Assembly (NCBI GenBank): GCA_022702705.1
Contig: CM040434.1
Coordinates: 55,788,953 to 55,852,952, forward strand
DNA: 64,000 bases
Origin: Papilionanthe hookeriana x Papilionanthe teres
Lineage: Eukaryota; Streptophyta; Magnoliopsida; Asparagales; Orchidaceae
Reading direction: 5' to 3'
Below are positions 44,206 to 56,480 of the stretch, piece by piece (position 1 is the first letter of the stretch; every line of letters starts with the position of its first letter). A program made the position numbers and the translations under genes. Below the pieces are notes generated by a model. The model searched no databases and had not been told where the DNA came from. It saw nothing but the letters and a program-made list of their open reading frames with translations.

Positions 44206-46459
44206 ATCGAGCAAGATAACAACAAAACTTGAATTCTCGGACGATTAATTCATTTATATAATTAAATTCATTTGGACTTAAAACAATCCTAGAAATATTG
44301 AAAAGATGTTTAAGATTCTTCTTAAGCACTTCCTCAATATGATAGGACATTTATAAGAACAATTGAATTTAATTATTCTTTGATGAAGAAAATCGTCCTC
44401 AAACCAAAAACACAAAGACCTAGACGTCATAGGAAATGACTAGCTATAGGATTAGGAATTTGGTAGAAAACCATAACCCTTCCCTTAGCTTTACCTAGGA
44501 ACTTGCTTAAATATTCTAATTGTGTTTTAAGTGTAGCTTGGGATGACGGGAAGACCCTCCAGGTATGCTTTTATTTTATTGCAATTTACTCTCCTGCAAT
44601 TTACTTTCTTGCAAATGCACTTTACTTTTCTTGCATGATAAAACAACTGTTGCATGAAAACCCACACCTTTAGGATAGTCCCTAAAACTGAAACCAAAAC
44701 TAAGATAAAAGTCATTGCAAGATAAAATTCACCGCCACAACATTTCAAAATATAAAACAACTCAAAATTTAATCACAAACAGAACACAAAACTACAATTA
44801 CAACTAAATTAAAACATCCTGTTGGATGATCGGGAATATCTCGGATGATGTAACTTACGTGTTGCTAACGGGATTTCCCACGGTCTAAATGAAAGTGTGG
44901 AACTCATTCAGTTGAGTTTAGCAAATTCATCTGAACTAAGTGAATCCGATAAAAATAATGATGCCGGAAGGATGGAACCGTGGGATCTTAACCGGTGTCG
45001 TTATAATCAACTTTAAGATTTGTTTTAATTAAAACATAAAAAACACCTGGAAATTAAGATTTTTCTCTAAACCAAAACACTTTTCTCATCCCCTGATTTA
45101 TGATTTCTAAAACTAAACCTCTGCAACAACAAGGAGCTCGGAGCATGGTGGGCGGCACGGCCATCGTCATCGACAAAACCCGAGTCTACTTCAACAAAAC
45201 TTTCCTAGAACTAAACAACAAAACCATAGGACTTCGAGGTAGTTTGCACTAGTGCGACATAAATCCTCAACCTTTTGTTAGGCATTTGCACCGCAAATTA
45301 AGCCCTAACCGAGCTTTAGGATTCCGAGGTAGTCGTCCGATACGACATAAACCCTCACATCTTCGAGGCTATTTGTATGATTCTATCATATAAATATAAG
45401 TCCTAATTAATTAAAATTGGCAAAATCAAAACATCTAAATAAATAATAGGACTTTCTTAAATCCAAGCCAAACAATAGGATAGTCGGGAAATTACCGAAG
45501 TTCACTTCGAATCTGTGATTTCTCCTACTTTTCTTCCTTTGGATTCACAAAACAAAATGTTCCAAACTTGATCCATTCCCTATTGAAATTCTAAAATTTC
45601 AATCCCTTGAAAATCTTAAACTTTGAAATACTTGAGAGCAGAATTTTTTATTATTATCGAGAGTTTTCTTAGGTGATTCCCATCACTTAAGATGTAATTA
45701 ACTATAGGGGCTTGCCCTTATAGGGAATTTTAAAGAACCCGAGTAATATAAACCCCGTTTAATGCTTTCATATTAAGCAGGGAATTTGTCGGCTTATAAA
45801 ATTGGTTCGCAGACCAAACGGATGTCACAAATCTTCTAGTTTATTTAATCGAGCCCCACCGTCAAGCAGTGTGTCTATCCTTAGGGATAGATATACGGTT
45901 TGTGGTGCGGTGCTCGTTTATATAAACTATTTGGGATGTGAGATCGGTTTAATCTCATATCTTAAAACCTTCAAATTTAAAATTATTTTCAAAACCAAAT
46001 ACTACTTTTCAAAATTATTTATTTAAATTAAATTAAAAATTCGCCGACAACTTCTGTTAGGCGACCCCCTTTTCAAAATACAACACACAACCTAAAAAAT
46101 AAGCCGCACAAGGTGCACCTCATATTTGTATATCAAATTATTCCAATGACCGGAGTTGCACTGCGAGCCTACGGATTTGCAGTGGCCACCGTCAAACGAA
46201 GGAGGCGGAACCGTCATTCAGGCGACTGCAGTGCTAGCCAGAAAACGGATAAATCCAATTAGAAGTGTATCAGACAAATCGAGAACCTTAAATGAGAGAG
46301 CCTCTCTGATTTGTTCACCGTCGGAAAAGGGGCCAGTGTTGCGCAGGATGTCAGAGGTAGGGAGAGTTGGATGGTTGGATTGAACGAACTCCTAACAGTG
46401 ACCTTAATCCATAAACTTAATTTTTGGAAGCTTTTATAGGTAAATATTATTATTTAAGA

Positions 46460-46461
46460 GC

Positions 46462-46511
<50 letters not shown>
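46460..46511. repeat. (TA)n microsatellite, right flank of TIR element copy 1
   Basis: About 24 TA units after the right inverted repeat; the matching tract in copy 2 is at about 61670-61724. Confidence 0.95.
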
Positions 46512-46512
<1 letters not shown>

Positions 46513-47325
46513 TTTAGGTGTTAGATATTGTTGAATCCAAATTTGTCCAATAGATCCCTAAGGAATAGAGCGCAAAAGGGAGGAAAAAGAGCTGAGAGAG
46601 CACAATAATGAACAATAAAATCATGTAACCATTATCAATAAATTATTATATTTTGTACTCCCAGTAAAGTAGGTATAACTGGGGGCATTTTAATCAATAC
46701 ATAATTAGATGGCCGAGAGCCTGAAATAGTGTTTGACGAGCTCTTGATCTTGGCGACTATGCGCGGGGAGTATGAGAGATTGGTCGGCTGGGTCAAAACC
46801 CGGGGCGGCTATGGTTGAAAGGTTGACTAGGAGGTTTAGACCGATTGCCTGAGATCCAGATCACTTTTATCATTCGCTCGACCTGGTTGGAGAATTTTGC
46901 AAACTCGTTAGGAGTAGTTGATCAGAGAGTAGCCCATGATCCTTCTCTGGTTAATGCTCTTAGAACTATTACCCCTCTCACGCTGGCGGAACAGGAGACT
47001 GGGGAAGGAGCTTGCTCCTTCACTACCTCAGATCTATAAAGGATGATGGACCCCTCATCTACTGAAGGGACTAACACATCACCTCCTACAGAGCGTGGCT
47101 TGCCCTCAACCTCAGGAAGCGCAACTAGAAAGATTGGAGGAAGAAATGACAGCAATGCGAACTTGAGAGTCTATACTTCAAGGAAGTTGCAGTTATTTTG
47201 GTCGAAGTGCTTGCTATTAAGGAGGTAGCTTAGACTCAGTCTAAAATAGAAAGGGTAGACAGATTTAGGTTAGAAGGGAGTTAGTGTATAGGCGGTTGTC
47301 TCAACAGATGTCCCGGTTGAGGCAA
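46512..47325. repeat. Dispersed repeat Y, copy 1 (truncated)
   Basis: About 90% similar by eye to 61727-62745. The start, read on the minus strand, resembles an LTR end (ggattcaacaat). Copy 1 lacks about 190 bp present in copy 2 (between cctacagagcgtgg and cctcaggaag) and is cut at 47326 by an Athila-like LTR. Short ORFs in it are broken and not assigned. Confidence 0.7.
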
Positions 47326-48750
47326 TGATATACCTAAAATATGTAGTATTTTTATGCACATTTTTATACCTATTTTTAATGATATTGCACTTTAATGGAA
47401 GATATTTTCTTGTTTTTCTTGTAGGTATGATTAAAATGAGTGATTGTGATAAAAAGAGCAAAAAAGGATCAAATTTGGAGCAAAAATGAAAGGTGTGCAA
47501 AATTAGCCTCTGGCGCCTAAGCGCATATAGCTGGCACATAAACACGACAGTTAAAAGTGATAAATTAAATCAAATTTGGAGCCATTTTCAAGGGGTGTTT
47601 GAGCAACTTTTAGTTTAAACTTCCTTAACTTCTTTTGGGCAGCAAATTCAAATGAAGAGATGCATCCATTAGTAGATATATTGAATCTGGACATGATTTG
47701 AAGAGACACCAAAGCACCTTTTGAAGAAATATTAAAATGAAGACTCAATGATCAGAAAAGAAGAAAGTTTTGAAAAGAAGTATTGGCGGGAGAAGTTGGA
47801 GAAAAGCTTGAAGTGGTTGAAGGGAAAAAGGAAGAAGGAGAGTCTTCTTCTTGTCATACTTTCTTTACTTTTCCACTTTACTTTATTATGGTTCGTATTA
47901 GAATTTAGGAGAGTGAATCCTTACAGTTGGGGGCTACCCCCTAAGGAGTTATTTAGTGAAAGCAAAAGTTTCAGAGGAACTTCAAGAGTCTTGTGGAGAG
48001 GATTTTCAAATAATTTTTTATCTTTATTTTTACATTTGGTTTTAAAGTAAGAGTTGTTGTGTTTTCACTATGATTTCTACATTCAAATCAAATTGTGTTT
48101 GTGTTTTCTCCATGAGTTCTGAGTAGTTTTCTTTATCATTTTCCTTTTAAATCATGAACTAATTGAATTATGGAAGGAAGTTGTGTGAAGTATAGATGTT
48201 TAATATTGGAAGAAGTTGTGATGATTCCACTACCTTGCACTTCATTTACCTCTTGATTTGACCAATTGAGATGTTAACATTTAATGTGAGAACATGTAAG
48301 AACCAATGCGGTATTGTCTCAAACAACAATTGGACTGAATCCCATGAAATTGTATGGGTGAGAATTGTAGTCAATATAGTTGAGTGCAAATACATAGGGA
48401 TATGTGTTTTTAATGGGTGTAGAATTATAGAACTTTAGTGTGACATGCTAAAACCCCTAATTTGGTTTGATGTTTTAAGTTTTGTTATGAGATGTTAGCC
48501 TTCAGGTGGAGGGAGAAGAGAAAATTCTAGAGTGAGAGCTAGTATCTTCCATGCCTAACCCATCTACAAGATTTCAAAATTTTAAATTAACCTATGTTCT
48601 TTATAGAACCAAGTAAGGGTAAAGAATATAACTTATTTTATTTGGCACAACACATATATATACTTCCACAACAAAATTTCATAATTATTACTGATTCATT
48701 GAAAGAGAAAAAATAAATTTTATTCTCATTTGCTTCCTGACTAGGATGTG
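47326..48750 (+). repeat. Athila-like LTR, plus orientation, 3' end missing
   Basis: Starts TGATATACC directly after repeat Y (the empty counterpart reads ggttaaggcagctg at about 62727). It carries the standard LTR layout, with a decayed cassette at 47512-47546, but lacks the final ~170 bp with the accaggactccact block. No internal region follows, so it is a fragment. Confidence 0.7.
47512..47546 (+). repeat. GC cassette (14-7-14), decayed
   Basis: ggcgcctaagcgca, spacer tatagct, ggcacataaacacg. The second word looks like ggcgc-type text after several C-to-T/G-to-A changes, as methylated CpG decay would give. Confidence 0.5.
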
Positions 48751-50261
48751 CGAGCTGCCACAAAATTCAATATTCAAAAGATAGGTTCAGTTTAGTTTTG
48801 TAAATAGATTAATTTAATAATTAGGCAGTCACCCGTATACGCAAGTATACGTATAGTTCAAGTATTACATGGCTCTAGTGGAGTCCTGGTTATCGATCCC
48901 ACAATGAAGGTAGGAACTCTTCAAAATATAACAAAGTTGTTGAAATCCAACACTCAATTCACAATGCAAGTTCAAGTACTATTTAATATGCTAATTCAAA
49001 GCTAACAACAGCTATATTTACTACAAGTTACTTCTAAATTTTCTAAGCAGGATTAACTAACACACACACTAAGTTTTGTAATTGAAAGGTTTATATAAGG
49101 AAAAGTGTCTTCCCTCTTGCAATGATTCTATGGTGAGTGATTGAAATAAATTGATAACAGAATTGTATTGTGCCAAATAAGAGCATTCATATTCTTTAAC
49201 CTCGTTAGAGTACCCCCTCTTCCAAGTGATGTAAAGAACATTAGCAAATCCTAGGCTTAGTCACTAAATCCGTGGTTAGGCTGGGAGGATACTAGATCTC
49301 ACTTTAGAGCTCCCACTCACCTGAAGACTAACCCTAGCTTTAGTTACCAATCTTTAGGACCAAATTGGGGATTTCAGTATGTCACTCTAAAACCTCCAAT
49401 TCGACACCTATTAAACCATATTTCCTTATTTGCACTAAATTACCATGAACTATAAACTCATTCATGGACATTGAATGGCTTCTCCACTATTGTTGTAGAA
49501 CACTTAGTCTTTTTGGATTGAATGTTTCACAACATATTTTAACAATTCAATTGGCCAGATCGAAAAGTAAATAAAGTTCGAAATGAAAAGTCATCACAAT
49601 TTCTTTAACATTTTTATGGCACATCAAATCTACATCAACACTTCACCACATCTCACTGCAAGAAGAAAGACAAAGAAATCTACTCAGAACTCATGAGGAA
49701 GATACAACAAAACATGAATTATATATATATATAAGCAAAGTCATACAAACCACAAAAGTAAATACAACTTATCTTTTTCTCTTCCCTAAGCAAATCTCTT
49801 GTAGTTCGTTTAAATCCTTTTCTCTCTTCTCTTCAACACTCAATTATCTCTTTATAATGGTAAGGAAGAAGCAATCTATCACTTTACTCCTTTTCCTACA
49901 CTTCTTAGAGAAGAATCCCTCACAATACAAGACTTCTACACACTTTCCTCACACTTACTACAAACCCTAACACACTCTCTTCACTACTAAATACTTCTCT
50001 CCCTCTCCTCTCTCATAAACACCACCAAAAGTTGCGTCCATAATTGTCTAAAATAAGTTAGAAACAAATTTCCCAATAGTTTATTGATCACAGAAAAATA
50101 TGTTAAGAAATTCATACCTATTTTTTTATGAAATTGCACTTTAAAGAAATGTATTTTCTTTATTTTACTGCAGGAACGATTTATAAGTGATGGAAGCAAA
50201 AAACATGAAATGGAGCGAATTTGGATCAAAAAGGAAGAAATTCATGCAAAATGAACTAAGT

Positions 50262-50433
50262 CGCCGACGGTGAGATCGAAGCCGCCGACGGCGAGATCAT
50301 GAGGAGAATTTCTGAAGGAATTATAACTACCTCGCCGACAGTGAGGCAGAGCCCGCCGACAGTGAGATCGCGCGGTTTGAAGACCTTCTAGAAGCCCCGC
50401 TGACAGCGAGGTCGTTTCTCACCGACGGCGAGA
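50262..50433 (+). repeat. Three GC cassettes in one LTR
   Basis: Cassette 1 (50262-50296): cgccgacggtgaga, tcgaagc, cgccgacggcgaga. Cassette 2 (50333-50367): cgccgacagtgagg, cagagcc, cgccgacagtgaga. Cassette 3 (50398-50433): cgctgacagcgagg, 8-nt spacer, caccgacggcgaga. Words within the first two cassettes match at 13 of 14 positions as direct repeats. Cassette starts are 71 and 65 bp apart. Confidence 0.85.
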
Positions 50434-50513
50434 CAGTTCAAAATGCAAAACACATTGAACCTGGACGCTTTTTGAAGAAGTGTTTAAGCATCCATTGGAC
50501 CTTTGCCTACCTC

Positions 50514-50521
50514 TATAAATA
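50514..50521 (+). promoter_or_regulatory. TATA box of the inserted LTR
   Basis: tataaata in the context ctctataaatagagg, about 80 bp after the last GC cassette. Confidence 0.6.
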
Positions 50522-51607
50522 GAGGCCGAATTCTAGAGTCTTCAGTGTGTCTCTTGAGTCTTCAGAGTGTGTCTCTTGAGTCTTCAGTGTGTGTCTCTTG
50601 AGTCTTCAGTGTGTCTATTTAGAGAGTCTATTTGTGTTTGTGTGCTAATTTAAGTGTTTTAGAGTATAATTAGTGAGTTAGAAGTGTGTTGTACTAGAAG
50701 GAAAAGTTAAAGGAACTTCAAGGAGTCTGCTTGGAGAGGAAATTAAGATAAGTATCTTTGTTTATTTTTGTTAACTTTAAATGAAATCCATGCTTTATTT
50801 TATTCCTATGCATTCTGAGTAGTTTTCTTAGTCTTTCTCCTTGTTTATGAAAATTATGTGAAATGATGAAATTAAATAGAAGTACCTAATCTATTAAAAT
50901 AAGTTGTGATAATTTTTACTTAAAACTTAATTTACTTTCAATCTGGCCAATTGATTTGTTAAAATATGTTGAATTATCAACTATAGTAAAAATTACATCC
51001 AATATTCGGGAAGTCGAAACCTTGGAAGGAGGGTGCAAATAAATAGGGAAATATTATTTATCGGATGTAGAATTGGACATTTTAGTGTGACAGACTAAAA
51101 TATTCAATTTGGTCCTATTGTTTGAGAGCTGAAATGTAGATGTTAGCCCTCAGGTGAGGGGAACGTGAGAGCTCTGAGTGAGGGGAACGTGAGAGCTCTG
51201 AAGTGGCAGCCAGTATCCTCCCAGCCTAGCCACAGATTTAGTAATCAAAGATAAGATTAGTCAATGTTCTTTGCACCTGGACCAAAGGGTAAAGAATAGG
51301 AATGCTCCTATTTGTCACAATACAATTCAAAAATTCTACTTAGATTCATCATTCACTTAATTTTCTAAAAATAAGGAGAAGGATACTTTTTCTGAATTAT
51401 TTAAATCAACTTTATTTCAAGCATTAGTTTACTTTAGTTACTTTAAATTTCCGATTACTATATTAGTAAGTAATTCCTTTAAATTTTAGCTGATACAAAT
51501 CTGTTAAAAACTCCCTGTAGGATCGATAACCAGGACTCCACTAGAGCCCTGTATTACTTGATACGTATACTTGCGTAGAATCTACATTAAACATTCCATC
51601 ATAAAAT

Positions 51608-51667
<60 letters not shown>

Positions 51668-51680
51668 GTGATCAAGTTTT

Positions 51681-51692
51681 TGGTGCCGTTGC
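51681..51692 (+). other. Primer-binding-site-like sequence
   Basis: tggtgccgttgc just after the LTR end. It matches the tggcgccgttgcc site common in Athila and related Gypsy elements with one change. Confidence 0.6.
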
Positions 51693-51794
51693 TATTAACA
51701 TAATTTGCAAACATATAAAAAGTGGGTCATTTATCTTAAACACCCCTTCAAAAAGCATCTAAATACATTGAATTTTGAGTTCCACCGACTTTGG

Positions 51795-51899
51795 GCGCCA
51801 ACGACACTGGATAGGGCACCGACGAGACTGGGCCACCAATAATTATTTGAACTCTCTGAAATTGGGCATGGTGGCGCCCATTCTGGTGCCGACAGCACC
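51795..51899 (-). repeat. Two GC cassettes in the minus-strand LTR
   Basis: 51795-51829 (plus strand): gcgccaacgacact, ggatagg, gcaccgacgagact (11 of 14 identical). 51865-51899: ggcatggtggcgcc, cattctg, gtgccgacagcacc. Starts are 70 bp apart. Confidence 0.75.
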
Positions 51900-53389
51900 A
51901 GAAGTCAATTTTCTTCATTTTGCTCCTTTTTTTCTCTAAACTCATTCCTATTTTGCTACATTTTGCTCCAATCACCTAAAATCATCATACCTGCAACAAA
52001 ACATGAAAAATACCTTCCTTTAAAGTGCAATATCCCAAAAAATGAGTTTAATTATATAGCAAAAACTTAATATGTTTTTGGTGCATCAAAATCCCCCAAA
52101 GTTAACTATTACTTGTCCTCAAGTAATCATTTTACTACATAAAAATATAACTCAAAGTAGTGAACTTCTCACTTATAGAATACTATGATTATTGATTTAA
52201 ATGAATATAATGGCAAGAATCTTAGAAAGAAGTCCAGTAACTCAGGTTAAAACTACATGTATAAGAACATTCAGTAGTCAAGTCGAACATTTCTATTTTC
52301 TTATTAATTTCAAGATGAACCATAATTTATCACATTAAGAGTGCCTTAAAAGACAATATGAAACAGAAGATCATGCAAACTTCATTAGAAAGTAGGTTAA
52401 TACTTTAAATATAAATTCAGAAATGTAACTAAGTTTTTCCTTTAGTTTGATTCAAGCGATGTAAATTTTTTATTAGGCATCTCTTTAATCTTCTCCTCAC
52501 ATATATCTTTTTCTTTTCTTTTCTTTTTTTCTTTTTGTTTTGGGATTGTTTTTCAATCATTCTTTTATTTCTTTCTTTTTCTTTCTTTTTCTTTTTTTTA
52601 TGTAAGGATTACTATATATGGATAGTCTATAATGGTTTTAAACTTCACTCTCCTTTTTCTAAAGTTCAAATCTGAAACACCACTTTACTTTATAAATATA
52701 TATCAGCTTTATAATTCATGATAAAGTCACGATCCTTTCTTCACACATAGTTCTTTAAGTCTCTTAACATTTCAAAAATATAGTTTTCTTTACTTTAAAT
52801 AGTCAACTATAATTAAATCCTTTCATACTAAATATCTTACCCTATAAAAATAACCTTTATTACTAAAAACTTTCATCCAAATCTACCATAATATTTAAAT
52901 GAAATAAAAAATTTAGTTATCTAAAGTTAGGTTTAACTACCAAAAGTTATGCTAATAATTTTTGAAAATATATTAATTGAGAACAAATAATAGTTAATAT
53001 TTTTACCCTCCTTCAAACTTAAGTTTTTCAATAAATTTGAAAATGTAGAGAGTAAAAGAAAACTAACCTTTTTGAGCTGGGATTTTGAAATCTTCTGAAG
53101 CTATGTTGGTATTAATCAATAAATTAAGCTGGCAAGCATGAAACAGTTAGAAGTAGTGATACATATATAACATTAAATATTTGCTAGGGTGAAGAAATAT
53201 TACACAATTAAACATTAAACATTCAACATAACATCACAATGTCAATTCAAATTACTAAACAACTAACATATAGTTCAGTACATTTTAATTTTTAACACAA
53301 ATACATCAACAAACTACATAAATCATAGAGAAGAAAATAACTAATACAAACAATACTACAACACACAACAGAAAACAGAAATCATAGTA

Positions 53390-54501
53390 CTACCAATCAT
53401 CATCATCTGCTTCATCAGTAGAATCAGTAGGATCAGGTCGGTATGGAACATTGTTGGGATAGGTAGGGAATATCACTCCAGTCTCTCCCTTCATAAATCT
53501 GACCTGAGCATCATGATAGGCAATATCATAATTGACTCTTCTCCTCATGTAATCTTCATTTACATCACTTCTAGCCTCAAATACATCCGTTCTGCTATGA
53601 ATTCTATCCATACTAGCACTTTGGATCCTCAACTGTTCCATAACATCAGATAGTGTAGGTGGCTCAGAAGTAGATGGAATGTCCTGGCTTGTAGTAGGAA
53701 TATCAATACTTCTACTCTCTCCTCTTCCTACCACATGAGACTCATAAGTCCGAATAATAGTCTTGATAATTGGTCTCAGTGGTATGGTTAACTCTTCAGA
53801 ACTATCAAACTCAACTCCAGATTGTGCACACAGTGAATGAATTAAGGCAGGATGTCCTAATCCACCAGTGGTTTTCCCTCTGAATGTTCTTGTAGATGAT
53901 AGATCCAATATCAATCTTCTTCATGGTCTGAATACAATAATTTAGAATTTCTCTATCCTTTGTATCTTCACTGTGGTGATATGAAGGTAGTAGTATCGCG
54001 AAGATGAAATAGTGCCATGCTTTAGAAGCTACATTTAACTTAGAAGCAGGGTAATTAACCATATGTTTTTGTTTCGCTTTCCATTCCCCTCTTTCGTCAG
54101 TCCAAAAAGCAATCACTTCTTTCATATACACCTTTCACATATCAAAATTCTCATATTCACAAAACCTCACCCCTTGTAACTGATAAAAATCATTAATACC
54201 TTAAGGGGTGAATTCTACCATTTTTCCTCGAACTAACATATATTTTGTTTCAGTCCGGGGTAGATTTGCATAAAATTCTCACACAGTTCCCATAATAGCA
54301 TTAACAGTGAATAACAAAATCTTTCCCAATTTCTATCAAAAATCAACTGCTCAATAGATCCGCCCGGACTTTCAAAAGCCCGATCTTGTATACATTTTTT
54401 ATTATGCAGGACATAATTGAAATGAAACTAAGCTTTCACATTAACAAATTTATCTTCATTAAAATCTAACTTCCTCTTGCTTTGCTTATTCTAGGAGCCA
54501 T
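53390..54501 (-). pseudogene. ORF-b of the minus element, broken
   Basis: ATG at 54501 starts MAPRISKARGS and is stopped at once by a frame change. Further on, the segment 54131-53811 (KQKHMVNYPASKLNVASKAW, FIFAILLPSYHHSEDTKDRE, ILNYCIQTMKKIDIG) and the longer open frame 53914-53390 carry the plant-transposon-type domain. A Ser/Thr-rich linker, a helical region and an acidic end (DEADDDDW) follow. It is the same protein type as 4073-5238. Function unknown. Confidence 0.6.
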
Positions 54502-54887
54502 ATGAAATTCTAAAAATTTGCAATAAAATCTGATAAATTCCAAAATCACAATGTAGGAAACTCCTAAAGCAAATCTAAGTAAATAAGAGCTTAAATCATC
54601 ATTGAAATCCCAAAATATCTTCAAAAATTCCGAATTTTGGTTCCAAGCAATGTAAGAAGTTCACATGGTGAAAATAAAAAATAATTAGTTTAAAGTAAAG
54701 CTTTTACACAAAGAAGTCTAGATCTACTCTCAAAAAGCTTTGAAAATGCTCCAAATCCTTGATCTAGCAAACCCTAGATCCATTTTTTTGCGAAAGCTAG
54801 AGGAAGAAGATGAAGGAAATGACTAGATTTGCGGGTCCCAGGGCAAAAATCACGATTTTAGAGGGGTTTGGCCCTTTGCTATACTTG

Positions 54888-54994
54888 GGCGCCGGCATCG
54901 CTGATTTGGGTGTCGGTGGCTCTCTATTTAAGTTAAAAGGGCCCAACTCTTTGTATTTGGGCGCCAGCGGTGCCCATTCTAGCGTCGGCCGCTC
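54888..54994 (-). repeat. Two GC cassettes in the leader of ORF-b
   Basis: 54888-54922 (plus strand): ggcgccggcatcgc, tgatttg, ggtgtcggtggctc. 54960-54994: ggcgccagcggtgc, ccattct, agcgtcggccgctc. Starts are 72 bp apart. They lie about 390-490 bp before the ORF-b start. Confidence 0.75.
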
Positions 54995-55377
54995 CAGTTC
55001 AATTTTTTGGTCCGAAAATTTTTTGCAATTTCGATTGTTTCAATGTTCCACTATCGCATCAATAGCCCCTTCAAGCATCTATTTCATCAAGCAAGCAACT
55101 AACTAACATCAAACTTACATAAATAACACAAAACATCACTTTAATATATAAAATCCATGCTACAAACATACACACTTAATCATTCACCAAATAAGTTCAT
55201 CCAGGCATAGATAGTCAACATTATAAACAGACTACGATACTCTAACGCTGAAAACTAAGCACCAACATAGAATTTAATCATAATAAGTCCAAACACATAC
55301 TACAAAGTAAAGCAAGTCAACACTAAACACACCAAAGCATAGAAATACCAAATACTAAATACTAAGCAAAGTCACTA

Positions 55378-56480
55378 CTACTCATCAGTCTCTGAACTAT
55401 CATCTCCTCTGATATCTCCCAGAGATTGACGATGCACAAACAGATTGTAGAAGGGAATATACGGGAATTCATTAGATGAATCCTCAGCAATCACGACATT
55501 CCTCTTCAACAGATTTATTAAATTCACGTCAATTTTTCCAGTATGATCAAACTGTCCTTTCATCCTCCAATTCAAGTGATCAAATAAATCAAAGATATTA
55601 TTAATAGCATTCATAATATTTTGTAACTCTTCCTCCAACTTCTTGATCTTTGTCAGAATCACTGGAACTTTCAGGAAAGTAAGGCTGAATAGGTCGTGAA
55701 CTCTGAGATGGTTGACCAGCAATGAGGCTCATATCACTCTCATCTTCTATGGCCTGACAGTCATAATGATGGTTGGATCAATAGGCCTCCAGAGAAGAAG
55801 CACTTTTTCAAAACTCTCATATGGAACTTGTGACTGGCTGCAAAGAAGAAATATGGTGGAAGGAAGTCCAAGCCCATATTTAAATCCATGAACAATCAAT
55901 CCCAATACAGATTTCATGATGATTGTACCAATATCGATCGACCTTCCAGTTTGAATACAATAATTTAAAATAGCACTCTCCTTCGTCACTTTACTAGTTT
56001 TTAAAGTTGGAAGCAACTTTTGCAGAAATGAAGTAATGTCATTGCTTTGACACCGGATTAAAAGATGCAGGAGAAAAACATACATATATGTTGTTTCTAA
56101 TCTCCTAATCTTCACCTTCGTCCGTCAAATAGCGATAAGCTTCATTCATATTGTCTCTCGTCGCATCAAAATTTGAATAATGGTATATAGGCACATTCTC
56201 AATCATAAAGAAGTCATTTAGATTTGACGGAGTGAATGGTACAAACCTAACTAGCACTTAGACGAATCCTTGATTGATCCCATGAATATTTGCATAGAAT
56301 CTTTCACAACAGGAACGACAACGGAGGCGGTAGTGTGGCATAACACTTCCCAACGTCTTTGCACAATTATCTCTTCAACTCTTATAGTAAGATAATTCAA
56401 ACCTTGATTTACAAAATCTCATTTCTTGATAATCCTCCTCTTTATCATCACCTTATTGAATAAATGCTGCCTCGAAACTA
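55378..56480 (-). pseudogene. ORF-a of the minus element, broken
   Basis: Open stretches at 56115-55747 (LLPTLKTSKVTKESAILNYC, IQTGRSIDIGTIIM, then GLGLPSTIFLLCSQSQVPYE) and 55722-55378 (coiled-coil-like LEEELQNIMNAINNIFDL, then acidic tail DDSSETDE). Earlier text near 56450-56400 (DDKEEDYQEMRF) is in another frame, so the start is unclear. Same protein type as 592-1673; it directly follows the integrase region by about 0.5 kb. Confidence 0.55.

Larger units (their letters stand above)
38605..46110 (+). mobile_element. Giant solo LTR (7.5 kb), possibly Ogre/Tat type
   Basis: Starts TGTTGACC and ends CGCACA; the 5-bp TSD aggtg is present at 38600-38604 and 46111-46115. The uninterrupted paralogous site at 61298-61302 (cgcaggtgcacctc) confirms the boundaries. 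No terminal direct repeats and no gag or pol frames, so a single LTR is the simplest reading. It contains a CCAAA-rich half (39100-40500), a TATA-like tatttaaa near 40816, a GC-rich transcribed-looking stretch (40840-41620), an AT-rich half and a (TTAAA)n array. The U5-like end (cgccgacaacttctgttagg near 46042) recalls the region before the PBS in Tat/Ogre elements; that link is inference from memory. Confidence 0.7.
37941..46460. mobile_element. TIR element flanked by (TA)n, copy 1, split by a giant LTR
   Basis: Left end (about 37957-38006, gcttttaaataataatattt onward) and right end (46415-46465, reverse complement gctcttaaataataatattt onward) are inverted repeats of about 50 bp with roughly 85% identity, each next to a (TA)n run. 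Without the insertion the element is about 1.0 kb. It looks like a MITE or other non-autonomous DNA transposon using (TA)n targets, as the rice Micron family does. Copy 2 is at 60927-61663. An open frame (38286-38654) is conserved between copies, but its product is unknown. Confidence 0.6.
50085..51674 (+). repeat. Athila-like LTR inserted in the other LTR
   Basis: Starts TGATCACAG at 50085 and ends gatca at 51674. It carries three GC cassettes (50262-50433), a TATA box at 50514-50521 and the accaggactccacta block near 51527, then a (TA)n run (51611-51662). It is followed by a primer-binding-site-like tggtgccgttgc (51681-51692), so it was a 5' LTR whose internal region is almost wholly gone (stub to about 51700). 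Confidence 0.75.
48810..52088 (-). repeat. 3' LTR of the minus-strand Athila-like element, split by another LTR
   Basis: Read on the minus strand it begins TGATGCACC at 52088 after the polypurine tract, runs to about 51700, and resumes at 50084 down to about 48810, where the gataaccaggactccacta block and gtatacttgcgtatac end it. The gap is filled by a plus-oriented LTR of the same superfamily. Bases are lost at the junction near the expected TATA box. Confidence 0.65.

Noticed and set aside
51571..51762. ORF with a run of Tyr-Ile
   Set aside because: Translation of the (TA)n microsatellite at 51611-51662.
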